DNA of 58,934 nucleotides from Saksenaea vasiformis B4078 (Eukaryota; Mucoromycota; Mucoromycetes; Mucorales; Saksenaeaceae). The stretch lies in assembly GCA_000697055.1 (NCBI GenBank), contig JNDT01002249.1, forward strand, positions 1-58,934. Direction: 5' to 3'. Position numbers and translations under genes: made by a program. A model generated the notes under the pieces. The model saw only the letters and a list, made by a program, of their open reading frames with translations. It was not told where the DNA came from and ran no database searches. Below are positions 11,285 to 23,976 of this stretch, one piece after another; position 1 is the stretch's first letter, and each line of letters begins with the position of its first letter.

Positions 11285-11857
11285 TTAGAGTGACTGCATA
11301 GCAACAAATGCTAAAGCAATCAGCATGGCCCACGCTGGGTGCTCCGTGTAAGCCGATGATGGTGGTGTAGGTGTTCCTGAAGCGTTGGTGGACGAAGGAG
11401 CAGGATTTCCGCCGTTGTTGGTCGTTCCAGGAGTTGTTGTCGTAGGAGCGTCGTTTGGAATAGTGCCGAGAGTAAAGGATCCGTTGGGTTGGTAGGTTCC
11501 ATAGCAGTACTGGTTTCGGTTGGTAACGCAAAGAACCTGCTTACCGTCTGAAAGACAAGTGGGTTGGTCTGTGTTGGCGTACTGACCGTTACATTCGTTT
11601 GGAGGTTGGACGCTGTTGGTCAGAGACATCGAACCCCAGCAAAAGCGACTTTCTTGGTTAACGCACATCGTCAAAACTCTGCTGCACTTGCAGGTGTATG
11701 GTTGTTGGATGTTGGAACACACAGTTGGAGCAGTACAGTTGGTGCTTGGTAACGCAGCGTAAGGAAGCTTATCTGCGCGTTTGAAGAGCTCAACATCGGC
11801 TGCAGAAGCCAAAGCTAGCAGCGTCAACGAAACGAATGTAATGAGGGTAAATTTCAT
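11285..11857 (-). CDS. Secreted Cys-rich, probably GPI-anchored surface protein
   Basis: An intronless 190-aa protein. Seen: a classical signal peptide (MKFTLITFVSLTLLALASAA, cleavage likely after ASA), then a KR pair that could be a processing site (LFKRADK). A domain of about 100 residues has ten or so Cys (CTAPTVC, CKCSRVLTMC, RFCWG, QPTC, VLCVTNRNQYC). A Thr/Ser/Pro-rich linker (PTTTTPGTTNNGG...) follows, and a C-terminal hydrophobic stretch (AWAMLIALAFVAMQSL) preceded by small residues is typical of a GPI signal. Inference: a cell-wall or plasma-membrane surface protein. The evenly spaced Cys suggest two disulphide-rich repeats. No enzyme motif is seen and the family was not recognised. 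GA-rich sequence (11868-11900) precedes the start. Confidence 0.8.
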   Translation of the reverse strand: MKFTLITFVSLTLLALASAADVELFKRADKLPYAALPSTNCTAPTVCSNIQQPYTCKCSRVLTMCVNQESRFCWGSMSLTNSVQPPNECNGQYANTDQPTCLSDGKQVLCVTNRNQYCYGTYQPNGSFTLGTIPNDAPTTTTPGTTNNGGNPAPSSTNASGTPTPPSSAYTEHPAWAMLIALAFVAMQSL

Positions 11858-12599
11858 ATATAAAAAGAGAGAGAGAAAGAAAGAGAGATAAGAGAGAAAT
11901 GAAAGAAAGGTTAACAGTGCTAATTAAAAAAAAAATTGATCGATTTAACTTCCGCTGGACAAATTCGGACCTTGTGCTCGTGTGCTTTACGATTTGTGCT
12001 CTTTACCACCTAGACACCAACATCGGATCTAAAGCCAAGTCAACCACTACCTAAGATGGGCGATCTGTTGCACGCAGCTTGAACTTTATATCTTCCCCAC
12101 AGACTTTTTCCACGCTCGTCACTCTCCATTTCTCTCTCTCTCTTTTTTCTCTTCTTTTCTTAGCCTCATTTCCCTCTTCTTTATTTCTCTTGCTTGCTTT
12201 CTGATTTCGGTTTTCCCGTACGAAAATGACCCATTTGAGGTAACAGCTGCATTGTGCGAGACGCTTGTGACTGAACCTTCCCACCTTTCCAATCTCATAG
12301 TGATTTTTCGTACTTAGGTACAGACAACAGAAAACCATAGCAATGAATCCAAAACAAAAATTAATCTATGCAATCCATTAGAACGTTGTACTATTAGCGT
12401 ATATATTACTGCTTATCTTACTTACAATATATGGTTGACCGACCGATTTCGATGCCTGCGACCATCAAAAATCATAGCAGGCGAGTTGAAAAGTATTATT
12501 ACTGTTATCATGTTTCTTATGATGACAACGCAAACCGTATGGGGTAAGAGGTTTTTCCACAGAAGTAGTAGCGTCGTTTAATACTCTGGAGCAGATATC
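11858..12599. other. Divergent promoter interval
   Basis: Lies between the minus-strand secreted-protein gene and the plus-strand membrane-protein gene. It contains GA repeats next to the former and CT-rich sequence at about 12118-12185. A 95-codon minus-strand frame here is Lys/Arg/Glu low complexity and probably not a gene. Confidence 0.4.
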
Positions 12600-14147
12600 A
12601 TGTCTACCTGGATCAAGTATAGCGAAGGCTTTATGCTCTTACCAGACGGCAAAATTATTAACAAACCGTACCAATATTGGTCTCCAGAACACCGACGTCC
12701 GGTTCAGGTATAGTTCGTACAGCAAAAAAAAGAAAAAATTTATTACCTCTAGCCTTACAACTAGTCTTATAGGCAATGGATTACGTTGAATGTGTAACCT
12801 TTTCTTTTCATACTGGCGTGTTCTTTTTGCTCCAATGTTTTTGGAATTACCTTTCCAACTCGGTGGCAAAAAAAAGTTTTATGGGCTCATTTGAGTTTAA
12901 ATTCTATATCTTCTGGTAAGACGATGGTTTATTGTTGCGTTCTTTTTGGTTAACCTTTGAACTTAATTCTATCCTTCTCCCCCCCCATCAGGGCGCTCTG
13001 CAGTATGGCCTTGTTTCCTATTCTCCAATGGGTCTACCGGGGAAATGAATTCTATAGTGAAGTCGTGCCTCAGTTAGCATACGGCTTAGAAGGTACGGGA
13101 ATTTCACATGCCCTGCCTTTTTTTTTTAATTCCCAATAACCTTTTTTTTTTTTTTCCTTTTAGTTTTAATTACTGCGGCACTAGGAGGGCGATCTCATTT
13201 CCGTTTCCGAAGGATCATTGGTCTTAGTCTTCGGAGTAATAATAATCAAGCGGCAATCACTACCAAGCTGGCCTATTTTAGAGATATGAATTTACTGCTA
13301 GTCATCATCCTTATCAGCTACGGATCAAGCTTTGTAATCCTTTGTGCAGATGGTCTGACTGAGGGAAAAGTAATCAATCAAAACAAGTTTGCTATGGATA
13401 CGCTGATCGCCAATGCAAACATCTGCGTCGTTTTCATTTGGCTTTTGTTTGTACGTTTTGGAAATATCAAGTGACAAGTGCCTCACATTTTTCCGTTTTT
13501 AGATAGCCATTTTTCACCCACGCCGTCAATTCGCTGCTCCTTCGTCATCCAGAATTGGCCAAGAATCGAATCCCCGAGAATTCAGCAAACGCCAACTGGA
13601 AGAAGGATCCGAGGGCAGAGGAACAAACAGTCGTGTCACAAATTTTATGTCGAGCACAGACCGCAAAGCATTGGACGGATCGACGGGACAAGCTTCAACA
13701 GCAGGTGGCTTTATTCGACCCATGTCGCCTGTCACTGTCAATAATCCCTACAACTCGATGGACACCGCGCCTCTCACCCGTCCCCTGTCTCCACCCATTT
13801 CACCAACACCACACCAACAACGGAACATAGCCATCGAAGATCCTTACACAAATCAGTCCATCACATTTTCCATGGTTTCACCTCCTGTTCAACGTACAGA
13901 CAACACAGAAATTCAGATGCAGGCACTTCAGTATCGTCATCATACAGGACATGATAACAACAGTACATACTCGTTTGAAGCTGACTCCTACTACGATGAT
14001 ACCGCTGGACGGAACACATCGTGGGAACGAAACGCTGCTATGTACCAACCCCCCGAAGCTCCGCCATCCTCAGCTCGGGTCCACGGTGCCCATCATCATC
14101 ATCAAGACTGGCTATGGCAATCACCTGAACGACGAAACTCCCCATAA
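12600..14147 (+). CDS. Five-helix membrane protein with long disordered cytosolic tail
   Basis: Five exons (12600-12707, 12773-12915, 12992-13092, 13164-13450, 13503-14147) total 1284 nt, giving 427 aa. Hydrophobic segments include FHTGVFFLLQCFWNYL, FYIFWALCSMALFPILQWVY, LEVLITAALGG, LLLVIILISYGSSFVILC and ANICVVFIWLLFIAIF. They are followed by about 200 disordered residues rich in Ser, Pro, Gln and His (RPLSPPISPTPHQQ, HHHHQDW near the end). The SP/TP-rich tail suggests phosphorylation. The overall layout could belong to a receptor-like or tetraspan-like fungal family, but I do not recognise it and assign no function. An unseen upstream exon with further helices is possible, because the model begins abruptly with MSTWIKYSEG. 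Confidence 0.75.
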
Positions 14148-14154
14148 ATTTTTA

Positions 14155-14795
14155 CAAACCTACATACTGTTTATTAAATTATCTTTTACGCTACACTAAA
14201 TAAATCCTACGTCTCTGAAGAGTCAAGTTTGCACTAAAGAAGAGTGGAATATGCGGCGGTCAGTACAACAATTTTTCGTCAGAAGATTAATCAACTTACA
14301 TAAACTTGGGTTTCTCCAGCCGACGCAAAATTTATTCGGGCAGCATAAAAAATAATTCGTGGCTAGTAAAGGGAAGAATATTTGGATATCATTTCACGTA
14401 ACCCCCAGGGATATGGCCACACAACTTATGGCGGCCTGCCCCGCACCTGGAGCGGTGGGGACGGCGAGAGATGGGAAAACCCGATGGCTCTGGAGCGGCC
14501 ATGTTTGAACGGTCTGTAGAGGACTTGAAGCGATGCAACGTCTGGCGATCTGTTGCGGAACTTGAGCGATCCTGAATGTGTGACAACATCCGCTTACTTG
14601 AACGAAGGGCGTAAAGCACCAACACAGCCAAGACGGCTCGGGACACCGGTCGTGCAGCCTAAACAGCATACAGAAAGAACATGGGTGATCCCGGATATGT
14701 AATAAAAAGTTGACATCTGTGCCGGGGATGTTTGTACCAACAGAGCCAAGGAAGAAGTGCTCTCTTTAAATATGCATCATTTTCTGTGATCTGAG
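14155..14795. repeat. Dispersed non-coding repeat, copy A
   Basis: About 640 bp aligns along its whole length, in the same orientation, with 46809-47450. Shared blocks include CATACTGTTTATT near the start, GACGCAAAATTTRTTCG, AGCATAAAAAAT, a GC-rich hairpin (14433-14465), and an exact match GAAGCGATGCAACGTCTGGC (14527-14546). The GGGGATGT block lies near the end. Reading frames are not conserved between copies, so it is probably not protein coding. It starts within about 10 bp of the stop codon of the membrane-protein gene. Candidates are a SINE-like or non-autonomous element, or a structured RNA gene. Confidence 0.75.
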
Positions 14796-14839
14796 ACATA
14801 CTTTTTGTGTGCAATAAAAGGAACACCATCTTCAACAGC

Positions 14840-15190
14840 CCCTTTGCATGAGACGACGGAATCCTCTTTCTGAGACGATGGTACCCTATTACCGATACGA
14901 CTTTTGCGTGAAATAACACACCTTTTGGCATCATGTAAAAAAAATCCGAATCACTGATTCATCCTTTGCATGAGATGATACTGCCCTATCACGACACGCC
15001 TTCTGCATGAAACCAAAAAGTTGTACCTTTCGCACACGTTTTGCATGAAATAAAGAAACCCGATCACTGATACGTCATATGCATGAGACAAAGAACCCTG
15101 TCTTTAACTGAGGAAATCGTGCCCTATCTTTAACACGTCCTCCATGAGACAATGGAGCCCTGTCCCTGACACATCTTTTGCCTTAGATGG
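14840..15190. repeat. Degenerate minisatellite around TTTGCATGAGA
   Basis: Variants of TTTGCATGAGA(C/T) followed by an A-rich stretch and CCCT(G/A) recur near 14843, 14902, 14966, 15003, 15043, 15079, 15146 and 15177. The spacing is about 35-40 bp or roughly twice that. Copies are diverged by point changes and small gaps. It directly follows dispersed repeat copy A. Confidence 0.6.
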
Positions 15191-15507
15191 CAGAAGCTAT
15201 CAATGGCACAAACGTAACATGGAAGAGTATGACACGCAAATCACAGTGTCGGATAAATGTGAAAAAAACATACTTCAAAACACAGACTTCATCTGGAAGT
15301 AACGCCGAATGATTTCAAATAGATGCAAAATCGTGGGAAAACCTACATAAAAGATATGATCCCATTAATTATGTGCGAAAATCCTAGTGATATGACCAAA
15401 AAAAACACCAACCCATTCGCTTCTATTTTGTTGTAGTGCTAAAGACATTATACAAAATGATGGTGTCTATAAGTATTTTTCTTCCTTGTTTCTGATGTTA
15501 CAATAAA
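15191..15507. other. 3' flank of RIM15
   Basis: A/T-rich, with no reading frame or repeat that I can support. It contains the presumed 3' UTR of the minus-strand kinase gene. Confidence 0.4.
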
Positions 15508-18500
15508 TTATGAACTGATGCTTTGTGGTATGGGTGCCGAATGATGATGGTGGACATCTACGCCTAAAGGGCAGAACTGTCGTATTCGTTGTAAAATGAT
15601 ATCCTTGGTTACTGGCTTGCTCAAAATGTCGTCGAATGCTCCCGCCAGCTGGACAGTACGCTCATACGCAGTTACTGCGATGATTGGCGTCTCACGATTG
15701 ATGTTGTTCGTTGATTTTATCATGCGTGCTGCAGTCTCTCCGTCAACTAAAGAAAAGAGAAAGCCATGTTAGGTCTTGCCTCCAACGTCATTTTTTCCAA
15801 CTTACTGATAGGCATCCTGATATCCATGAATATCATATCAAACTGGACATCACTCATCGCGCTTCGTATGGCCTGTGCACCGTTACGAACAATAACACAA
15901 CGACAGTGCAGTGTTTGTAAGATTGTCTCCAAAATTTTGCAGCTAATGGGATTATCATCGACTACCAGACAGTCGAGCGGTTTGGGTTTGGTGTCTGGTC
16001 TAATATGCTCCTCTTGCTTATGAGATGTTTTTCCAGACAAGGTAGCTAAAGCCTGCGCTCGATCACCAGGAGAGGATGCTGACCGCGATCGTGACAGCTT
16101 CACTGTCTCCGTCGAGCTGAGCGGATGTGGATCCATCGAGCGTCGAGAGCCAGACACTAGGACTTTTGAAGACGAAGACGAGGATGGACTCGGAGGGGTC
16201 CCTGGCAATGAATGTGTTATGCGCCCCTCTGGTACATGGTCACCCAGAATAAAGCTTCGCTGTTTCCGGGATATCGCTGGTAAAGACCGATGCAGCAGCT
16301 TGCTTGACCCAGGTTCCGATATAGCATCATGGACTGCAGCGGAAATACTGTCATGTCTAATTTTACGAATGGCATCCTCGTTGGCTTTTTCCAGCATGGG
16401 CAAGTTCTTGTAGGTAAACGTCCCAAAGTCATTGGTATATTCTGATTGAGTGGTGTGGTCAGCGACAGGTGTAAGTTTTTCTGGATTCTGCTCCTGGATG
16501 ATTGCTCGGGCCCGCTCGACCTGTAGTTTCTCCGACTCTTCCAAGACTTCTGTCGACTGAAGCATCGTGGCACCACGTGCATCGAAGTAATCAGTATCCT
16601 CCATGCCCGTTGGCTGGGGAACGAATGCTGGTGATTCGGTCAAGAGCGTATCCCAATCGATATCTTTAAAGAATGGATGCTTCTTCACTTCCTCAGCACC
16701 ATTAAATCCTAACCGCTTTTTGGGATCCAACGTCATAAGGCGTTCCATGAAATCGCGCGCTTCAGGTGAGATCTCCACCTCATCTTCATGCCAATCGATA
16801 CGTCTTGATAAAATGTTTTCAAACACTTTATCGGGTGTTTCCGCGTGGAACGGCGGACAACCATAAAGAAACTCGTAGCAGATAACGCCAAGCGCCCACT
16901 ACAAAACCGTATTTAGTGCATTGTTGGAAGTATGCTGTAGCACATACCCAATCTAGCATAGAATCCTGCCCGGTTCCTAAAATACTCTCTGGCGCAAGGT
17001 AATCTGGCGTGCCTACTGCATGTCGCCGATTATCGGGGCAATCTTTGTTCGATGACCGCTCGGAATGCAGATAATTAGTTGCAGAAATTGCATCCACGTT
17101 GCTGGGAGTCTCCGTCCCATTCTTTCGATGGGATCGTGGGGTGCTCGAGTTTGAACCGGGAGTTATACTTGCATTCAAGTCGAGTACCGGACTTGGCGTT
17201 TCGTCGACCATACTTGCTCCTGAACCGCGACGTGTCTGATCGAACAATAAGCTGAAATAAGAATGACGGTATGTGTTGTCACAGGATGCAGGTAAGTTCT
17301 CTGGTGATTGCGGTGGCGTGCCAGATCGCGATGGCGCCGGTGATGTTGGCATCGCACGTCCACCATTCCTGTATCCTGCGCTCAATTCATCCCGTGCACG
17401 CCGATCCAAGAAACCAATACGCGATAATCCAAAATCTGTCAGTTTCAAATGACCATTTTGATCGATCAGCAGATTGTCTGGTTTCAGATCTCTGTAAACA
17501 ACAGTTAAACACCAATCTTCCGGACGTAAGATAAGCTTACCTGTGGATCACGTTTCTGCTCTGAAGGTACTCCAAACCCAATGTGACTTCTGCAAGATAG
17601 TTTCTGGCCCAATCTTCCGGCAAACTGCCTAGCACCTTGATCAAAGCTGAACAATCGCCCCCATTAAGGTACTCAAGTACAAGATACAGGTAGTCCTTTG
17701 ACTGGAAAGTGTAGCATAGCTTTGTCACAAAAGGGCTGTCCGTTTGCGTCATTAGAATCATGCGTTCTGCTTTGACGTTTGTCACTTGGTTCTTCGCAAT
17801 CATGTCTGATTTTTTCAAGAATTTGATAGCGTAATAGTCGCCTGTTGTGCGCTTTTTCGCCAAGAAAACAGAACCAAATGCACCTTTGCTAATAGGCTTA
17901 ATAATATCAAAGTCTTTGATACTAGGAGGCGTGGGTCGCGAAGGAATAGGAGCCTGGAGTGGCGAAAGCGGCGATTTACCCATAGCGTTTTTACTGCTAC
18001 TAGCGCTACTGATCCCCGAAGTGGGTGTGGCTTCTTTCATCAGTTTTGGCCGAAGAGCAGGGGAAGCCATAGGTGTCTCGATTGTTTCCATTTCTACTAC
18101 GGGAGTAGTCATCGTTTCCTCAGCCTGCTTATGTCGGCGGAACTTGGAGAGGCGATTCATAGTTGATGTGCCTTTGTTCTTCCATAACCGCAGTCGGTTA
18201 ATGAGGCCTTTCTTCGATAGCGGCTTTTCTTGCCCTTCTTGCTTTAGCACTTCTCCCCGACCGTTCGATTTGGTTTCATCATCTGGCTTTTCTTCTTTTT
18301 CACTATTAGCTGGCACGAATTCCGTCCAACCGTCGTCTTGATGCATGATCTTTTGGAAGTTGGTTCGCGCGCGTTCGTTATATTCCAGTCGATCGCGCAT
18401 ACGATTAACGGTATTCACTTTGGCCCTCGTCACTTTTTCAATGTCCTGTATGAGTGATAGCGTTTCCGCATCATCTACAGCTGGAGGACGCCAGTATACA

Positions 18501-21500
18501 ACCTGTACCATCTTGTCTTTTGATCGTGGTGATTGGATCGACCTAGGTGAACTGTCACCGCTTTTGCTTTCTCCAGAGGAGGAGTCATCCGTTTCATTAT
18601 TCTCTTCATCATCACTTGTTCCTGGTGTCGATATGCTTAAGGCAACATCGAGTATCTCAAGCAGATCGTTGTATACTTCTATCTCGGCCTTCTTTGTTTC
18701 CACAGGATCGGGAGCTTGTTCGACAGGAAGAGAATCGCCAAATATAGAATCATTATCATCGTCTTTGTCCTCGCTCGATTTCTCCAACACGGGTGGTGAT
18801 TCGGATGATCCCAGCTCATACGCAAGTATCTCGTTTTTCGCGGTCTCAGAAAGCTCATGGACATGATGTTTGAGTTCTCTTAGATTGTCATTGCATAGGT
18901 TTACATCCATCTCAGTCCTATGGATCTCCACACACAGTATCGAGTGCTGCTCAAAGAACGCCGCAACAACCCATCGCTCACAGACGCGACACAATACTGG
19001 CGGTAAAGACATGAGCGTTGATGGAGCATCGGAACGTCTGTTGGCAATAGATAAATCGCCTTGTGACAAAACCTTGCGCATGCCTCCTGTATCTGGCTTC
19101 TTCAAAAAATTGCCTGTAATACCCGTCTCATTTTCCTTTTCATCGCCCATCGATTGCTGCTGTTCCACAATGATTGGTATATTAGAGTACTTATCCACTC
19201 GTGTGTCGATCACGGGAACCGACATAGATCTATGACGGAGGGTAGAACATTGTTCCTCGCTTGATACAGATTCGTTTTCCTCCACTGCATGCTCAGTTGA
19301 CTCGAACGAGTTTCTAGTTGGTGTCAGCACTTGATCGATGATTGACCACCGCCTCGTGGCTACCGGTTTAATAACCCACATCGTATGGCTAGATTCTCCC
19401 GTGACACGGTTGTACATCAGCATGCCTTTGCCTTCCATTTCAATCATCGGACCATTCACTGGGGCCATATTAAACCGAACTTCTACCGTCCGCGAATCGT
19501 CTACTAGAAGTTCCTCTGTTGCCACAGTAAACATGCTCTTGTCATCGTCCGACAACAAGGAAGATATGTTAGATCCAATGACAGAGACGGGGTCGGTGCT
19601 ATGTGTATGCATGTGAGTCTCCTACAATACCGGCAAATAAAAAAAATTCTCTTACCCTATCACATCTGACCATACAGGGCTGACGTATTGGATAGAAGTT
19701 GTACCCAAGCTCAGTTCCATAATAATTGTGCTATTCTGACTCCGTTCAGCTGCTTCTTGCAGCTGGAAGTTATCCTCTTGTGCTGTATCATCCATCGAGG
19801 GTGTTGCTATCTCGCTATGCTCGCCACCAAACTGTTGCTGACTTCCATCCACACCTGAAACACCACTAACAGAATCGAAATCTGCACCATCTGTATCGCT
19901 TATAGAGATCGATGGTGTTCGACTCGGGGTCCACGACGCAGACCAAAATCCACGCTCAGCCTCCCACCATTCCACTACTCGATTGAGGGCTGCCACACAG
20001 AGCAAAAGTCTCACGTACCATTCCCTGCAGGGCCATTCAGGGTGGTGATCCCATTGTATGCCGATGGCCTGGATGCTGGAGACAATATCTGCACATGTTC
20101 CAGAATTTTCCAAGATCATATCCAATGGCATATCCATGACATTTTGCGCCAACATAATGAGATCCTGCAAAGTAAGGATAAATGGTGTTGGCAAGTAGGA
20201 ATCTTCCGAAATGAGCGCTACTCGCGTATTGACATCAGAGACATCATTCACTTTGGGCGCTTGAGGTTGCGCTTCGTCAAAGTCACCCAGAGGCTCACTC
20301 TGTTCAATCATGGAAGATTTCACGCTGCTTTGCCCTGAGCTAAGCACGCTTTCTTCTTGTTCCTCAATATCATCGAGACTCAGAGCCATACTTCGCAATC
20401 TCGATGGGCTCATTGTAGACGATGTCATATGGCTGCTACTGGTAGAACACGAATGCTCTGCATGCTCATCGCGAAGCTGCAAATTATTACATCTGTGATC
20501 AAGTACTTCTCTTTCTTCTTCTGTATCTTCCTCCTCGCTTCCCGAAGATTCTGCTCCCTGCTCAAGTATTTCATGCATGTCTTCAACGTACTGCAAACCG
20601 CGCTCCACGTATTCGTTCAGTCCATCAATAATACGGCGTAATTCTCCATCGCAAACTTGTTTTGCAAATTGTAGTCTTGATTTGATAGTGTGCTGTATCC
20701 GGTCATTTTCATTTGCCGATCCAAACACATTACCCAAGTGGCTGAAGGCTAGCAGGCGATTTCCAGGAGTGTGAAATCTATAACCAATGCGGCTGGAAGC
20801 ACTTAATGTGTCGGAGTACATGGGAATTTTGGCAGAATGAAGCGATGATCCATTTTGCGACGTGGGTATATGTAGACTGTTGCGGGCTGATGTTGGAGAG
20901 GCTACGGGTGGCTGATCAGCAGGGAGTGGCGCATCTGTCTCCTCTGAAGCACTCATCCACTTGCGTAAAGTAGACTGATCTACCGTCGCGTAATGCCTAT
21001 CTGCGGGACTGTTTCCTTCCTCTTCCTCTTCTTCTTCTTCTCCTCCAGTACCGGCTTTTTTACAGAACTGTGATCTCAAATCATGTAGATCCAACGACAA
21101 TTTGTGCCTGTGACGTGTTGCAGGTCGTTTTAAGTAGGTTTCACCATGGCTGTTCGCCTTTGGAACTTAAATTAGTCTCCCTTAGATAACTATCGTTTGT
21201 ACCTGTTGCGTTGATGCATCTTGATGCCATTTTGTCTGCTTTTTATCACGTTGCAGCCGTCTTGGGGACGAAAAATGCTCCGCGTTAGCTTTCACTGTAC
21301 TCCACCACTCAGACAGCACGCGATTTACAATCGATCCAGATTGATGTGATGGTTCCTTTGGCAAAGAATCCGGCTGGGGAGGCATAGCCTCCTGTTCGTC
21401 TATTTGGAATGATCGCCGTCGAATCTCTGCAGCTTTCATGACTTTATATTCCTCCAGCCAATCTACCCATGGGATATCATTAACAATGTTAAGCTTATCA

Positions 21501-23976
21501 AGGTTATTGCAACGTTCTGTAGAATCAGAATCAGGTCCGCTGTCATGCGTAGTGACCATGATCTTGGGCATCTGCGAATCGTCACTAGGATATCTACTGA
21601 TCCGTGCTGTAGGCGTTCGTACTATTACAGGTGATGCCGGTGCCGACATTGGTTCGTCATTGCCTTGAATTCTAAGAGAACACCAACGTTTGATTTTTGC
21701 GGAACGAGACAAAAAAAGTTTCCTGCCATAGTCTTCATCTGTATATGTATGATGTCTGATACTGAACAATGATGGTGACTGTGGAAGATCGGCACTGCAA
21801 GGATCAGCTGTCTTGTCATCCGGGACTACCAAAAAAAAAAATTCAAAATGCTACTCGCTAGCATAACCTTCGACTTACCATTATTGGATAGGAGTTCGGT
21901 CGCGTTTCCAAAATAATCATTGCCTTCTTCATGTTGTGGCATTTCTGGAACAGAGGTAGCGCCACAACTGTTGGTCAGGAAAAGGAATTCACCGCTCGCA
22001 GTAGGCTCGATGCCATTTTCTGCCGCATTTAGTAGCAAGGCTGGATAAACCGGAGATTGCAGGCTGGAAGTCTCACTTTTTTCCACTGTGCTTGACTGTC
22101 CATTTATCACATCATCAGAACGATGATTGTCAGGTAATCTAGGGCCGTCGTCCAGATGTATCTCAACTACATCCTTATCAGCGTCGGGGGTATTTCTCGA
22201 TGTCTCTGGTGTAGGTAGTGAACGTCGATCTCCACCTGGCTTTCGCTTGCCTGACAGACGTCGTTTGAACATTGACTGCAATGCGTGTTGATAAGCAGGT
22301 ATTCCGCCGCTAATAGGCGGGGCAGTCGGGTTACTTTCAGGAGTACTGGGATGTGCATGAGGATGAGGCATATTGGTGAATAAATCGGCGGGAGGAGTAT
22401 CGATAACAGGGTTAGGGGAATTGCCGCTAACAATATTAGCAAGTTCGGAAGTTGGGATATGCTTTAACATGCTCATAGAGGATCTTCTCCTCATTTTTTG
22501 AGTTCCTTGCGTTGAAGAGGAAGCTGCTGGTGAAACAGCAGCGCTTCCATGTGCAATAAGTGAAGAAGATGGAATGGCGATATAATCAGGCCTCGCTTGA
22601 GTTTTTCCTGATGCTGTTCCATAGTTAGTCAGGTCTCGAGACGAATCAGTGCAATTACCACGCTCCAATGCCGCAGAAAAATGTAATGGGCTGCCAATTT
22701 GAGGCGATTGATGCATATGTGGGGACGATGCGGGAGAATAGTACTCATCGGTTGTAATGCTGGAATCTGATACAACGGAAGATATGGAGGATGCACGCTC
22801 ATGAAACATGCCACGTTGGGTATGTCGACGCCCTGGTCCGTGCCACGGAAATGAGGATACGCTTTGCGTGTCTGTGGATGCTGTAGATGCTATATCCTCC
22901 ATATCGGCCGTGTTTCCATCAATATAAGAAGATCGTTTCAGTCGCTGGTTTCGTTCGGCTAAGTTTGCATGATGTAAAGGCTGCTCTGTTGATGACGATG
23001 ACGAAGGTGCAGCGGAATCCATCGAATTTTCCCGTTGAGGAGGGGTAGCTGAAGTTCGATTTTCGCGCAACCTGGATAATGAACCTGATTTATGCATTAA
23101 GCTGAGGGATGCAGGATGTAGTGACCGTGGTTCTTGGTCTTGTTTTTCTGACGGCTTTGATGGGAGGGCAGACATCTCTGCTGAGCCTTTTCTGCCTTTA
23201 GTCAGTCTTTCGGGTAAAAAGACGGGTGTGGAAGGTGCACTAGGAGAACTGTTATTGTCCGCTTGCTGTGAACAGGGTGCGGATGCTGCACTGGCATCAA
23301 TCCAACTCGCTCTTTTGGACTTGACCATATATTTTCCTCCGCTTCCTGCAGGCGGACTTGCATATCTCGGTGAAGAAGTTCCGCTCGTCGAACGTTGCGA
23401 TGAGTTGGACGGCATTTGGATAGTATGATACTGGCTATGCGGTGATTCTGTATTGTGTGAAGTTTGCATACTGAAAGGGGTATCAATTTCACTGCCAGGG
23501 CTGCTACTGTATTCAATATCGCTCAGCCAGGATTTCCTTGGTCCCCCAATAGATCCAGTTGGGGAGTTTGGATTGTCAACGTTGCTTAACGTACTCGGAG
23601 AAAGTTGTGCACTGAATCCACTGGTTGCAGATCTCGCTAAACCACCAGCTGCTGGTTTACCTAGTGAAGCAGGATCTGCGGCATCATCGTACGATGAAAT
23701 CGAAGATCGGCTGGTACGTCTTTTCAGAAGTAAAGGTTGCGGGATTGGTACACTACGTAATCTGGAAGAGGTCGAAGGAGACTGAGCGTTCGTGATTTCA
23801 GTAGAGGAAATGACAGGACTGGAGGTGACAGAAGTTGGATTTAACCGATTAGAGGACTGTGTCGAAGGTGTGGAGCGAGGTGAACATGGTGTGTGAGAGT
23901 CCATCGTGGAATGGTCGGTCTGAGGCACAGTTTGGTGATTGCGTTCCATGTGAAGCTTGGGGTCAACTTCAGGCAT
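15508..23976 (-). CDS. RIM15: RIM15-type nutrient-signalling kinase with receiver domain
   Basis: Seven exons (23976-21879, 21825-21203, 21157-19656, 19598-17541, 17491-16948, 16898-15806, 15746-15508) total 8157 nt, giving 2718 aa. RIM15/cek1 kinases act below TOR and PKA to start quiescence, in yeast through endosulfine and PP2A. Seen in order: about 1350 mostly disordered Ser/Pro-rich residues; a PAS-like segment ([13 protein letters not shown], about 1400); the RIM15 zinc finger (CRVCERW...HSILC, about 1610); and an AGC kinase domain from about 1975 ([38 protein letters not shown]). A long insert separates DFG from the [10 protein letters not shown] block, as is characteristic of RIM15. 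A C-terminal receiver domain follows ([23 protein letters not shown]). Catalytic Lys, Asp and receiver Asp/Lys are all present. The protein is much longer than yeast Rim15 (1770 aa). Confidence 0.93.

Noticed and set aside
12051..12338. 95-codon minus-strand Lys/Arg/Glu-rich frame
   Set aside because: It arises from a CT-rich promoter tract and has no domain or conserved block.
17847..18866. Two long plus-strand frames (164 and 173 codons) inside RIM15
   Set aside because: Antisense shadows of the Ser-rich kinase exon. Low-complexity Ser codons commonly leave the opposite strand open.
19599..19655. Shorter RIM15 intron options at the PAS segment
   Set aside because: Alternative donors or acceptors either break phase or delete the [10 protein letters not shown] core. 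Only the acceptor at 19599-19600 keeps both.
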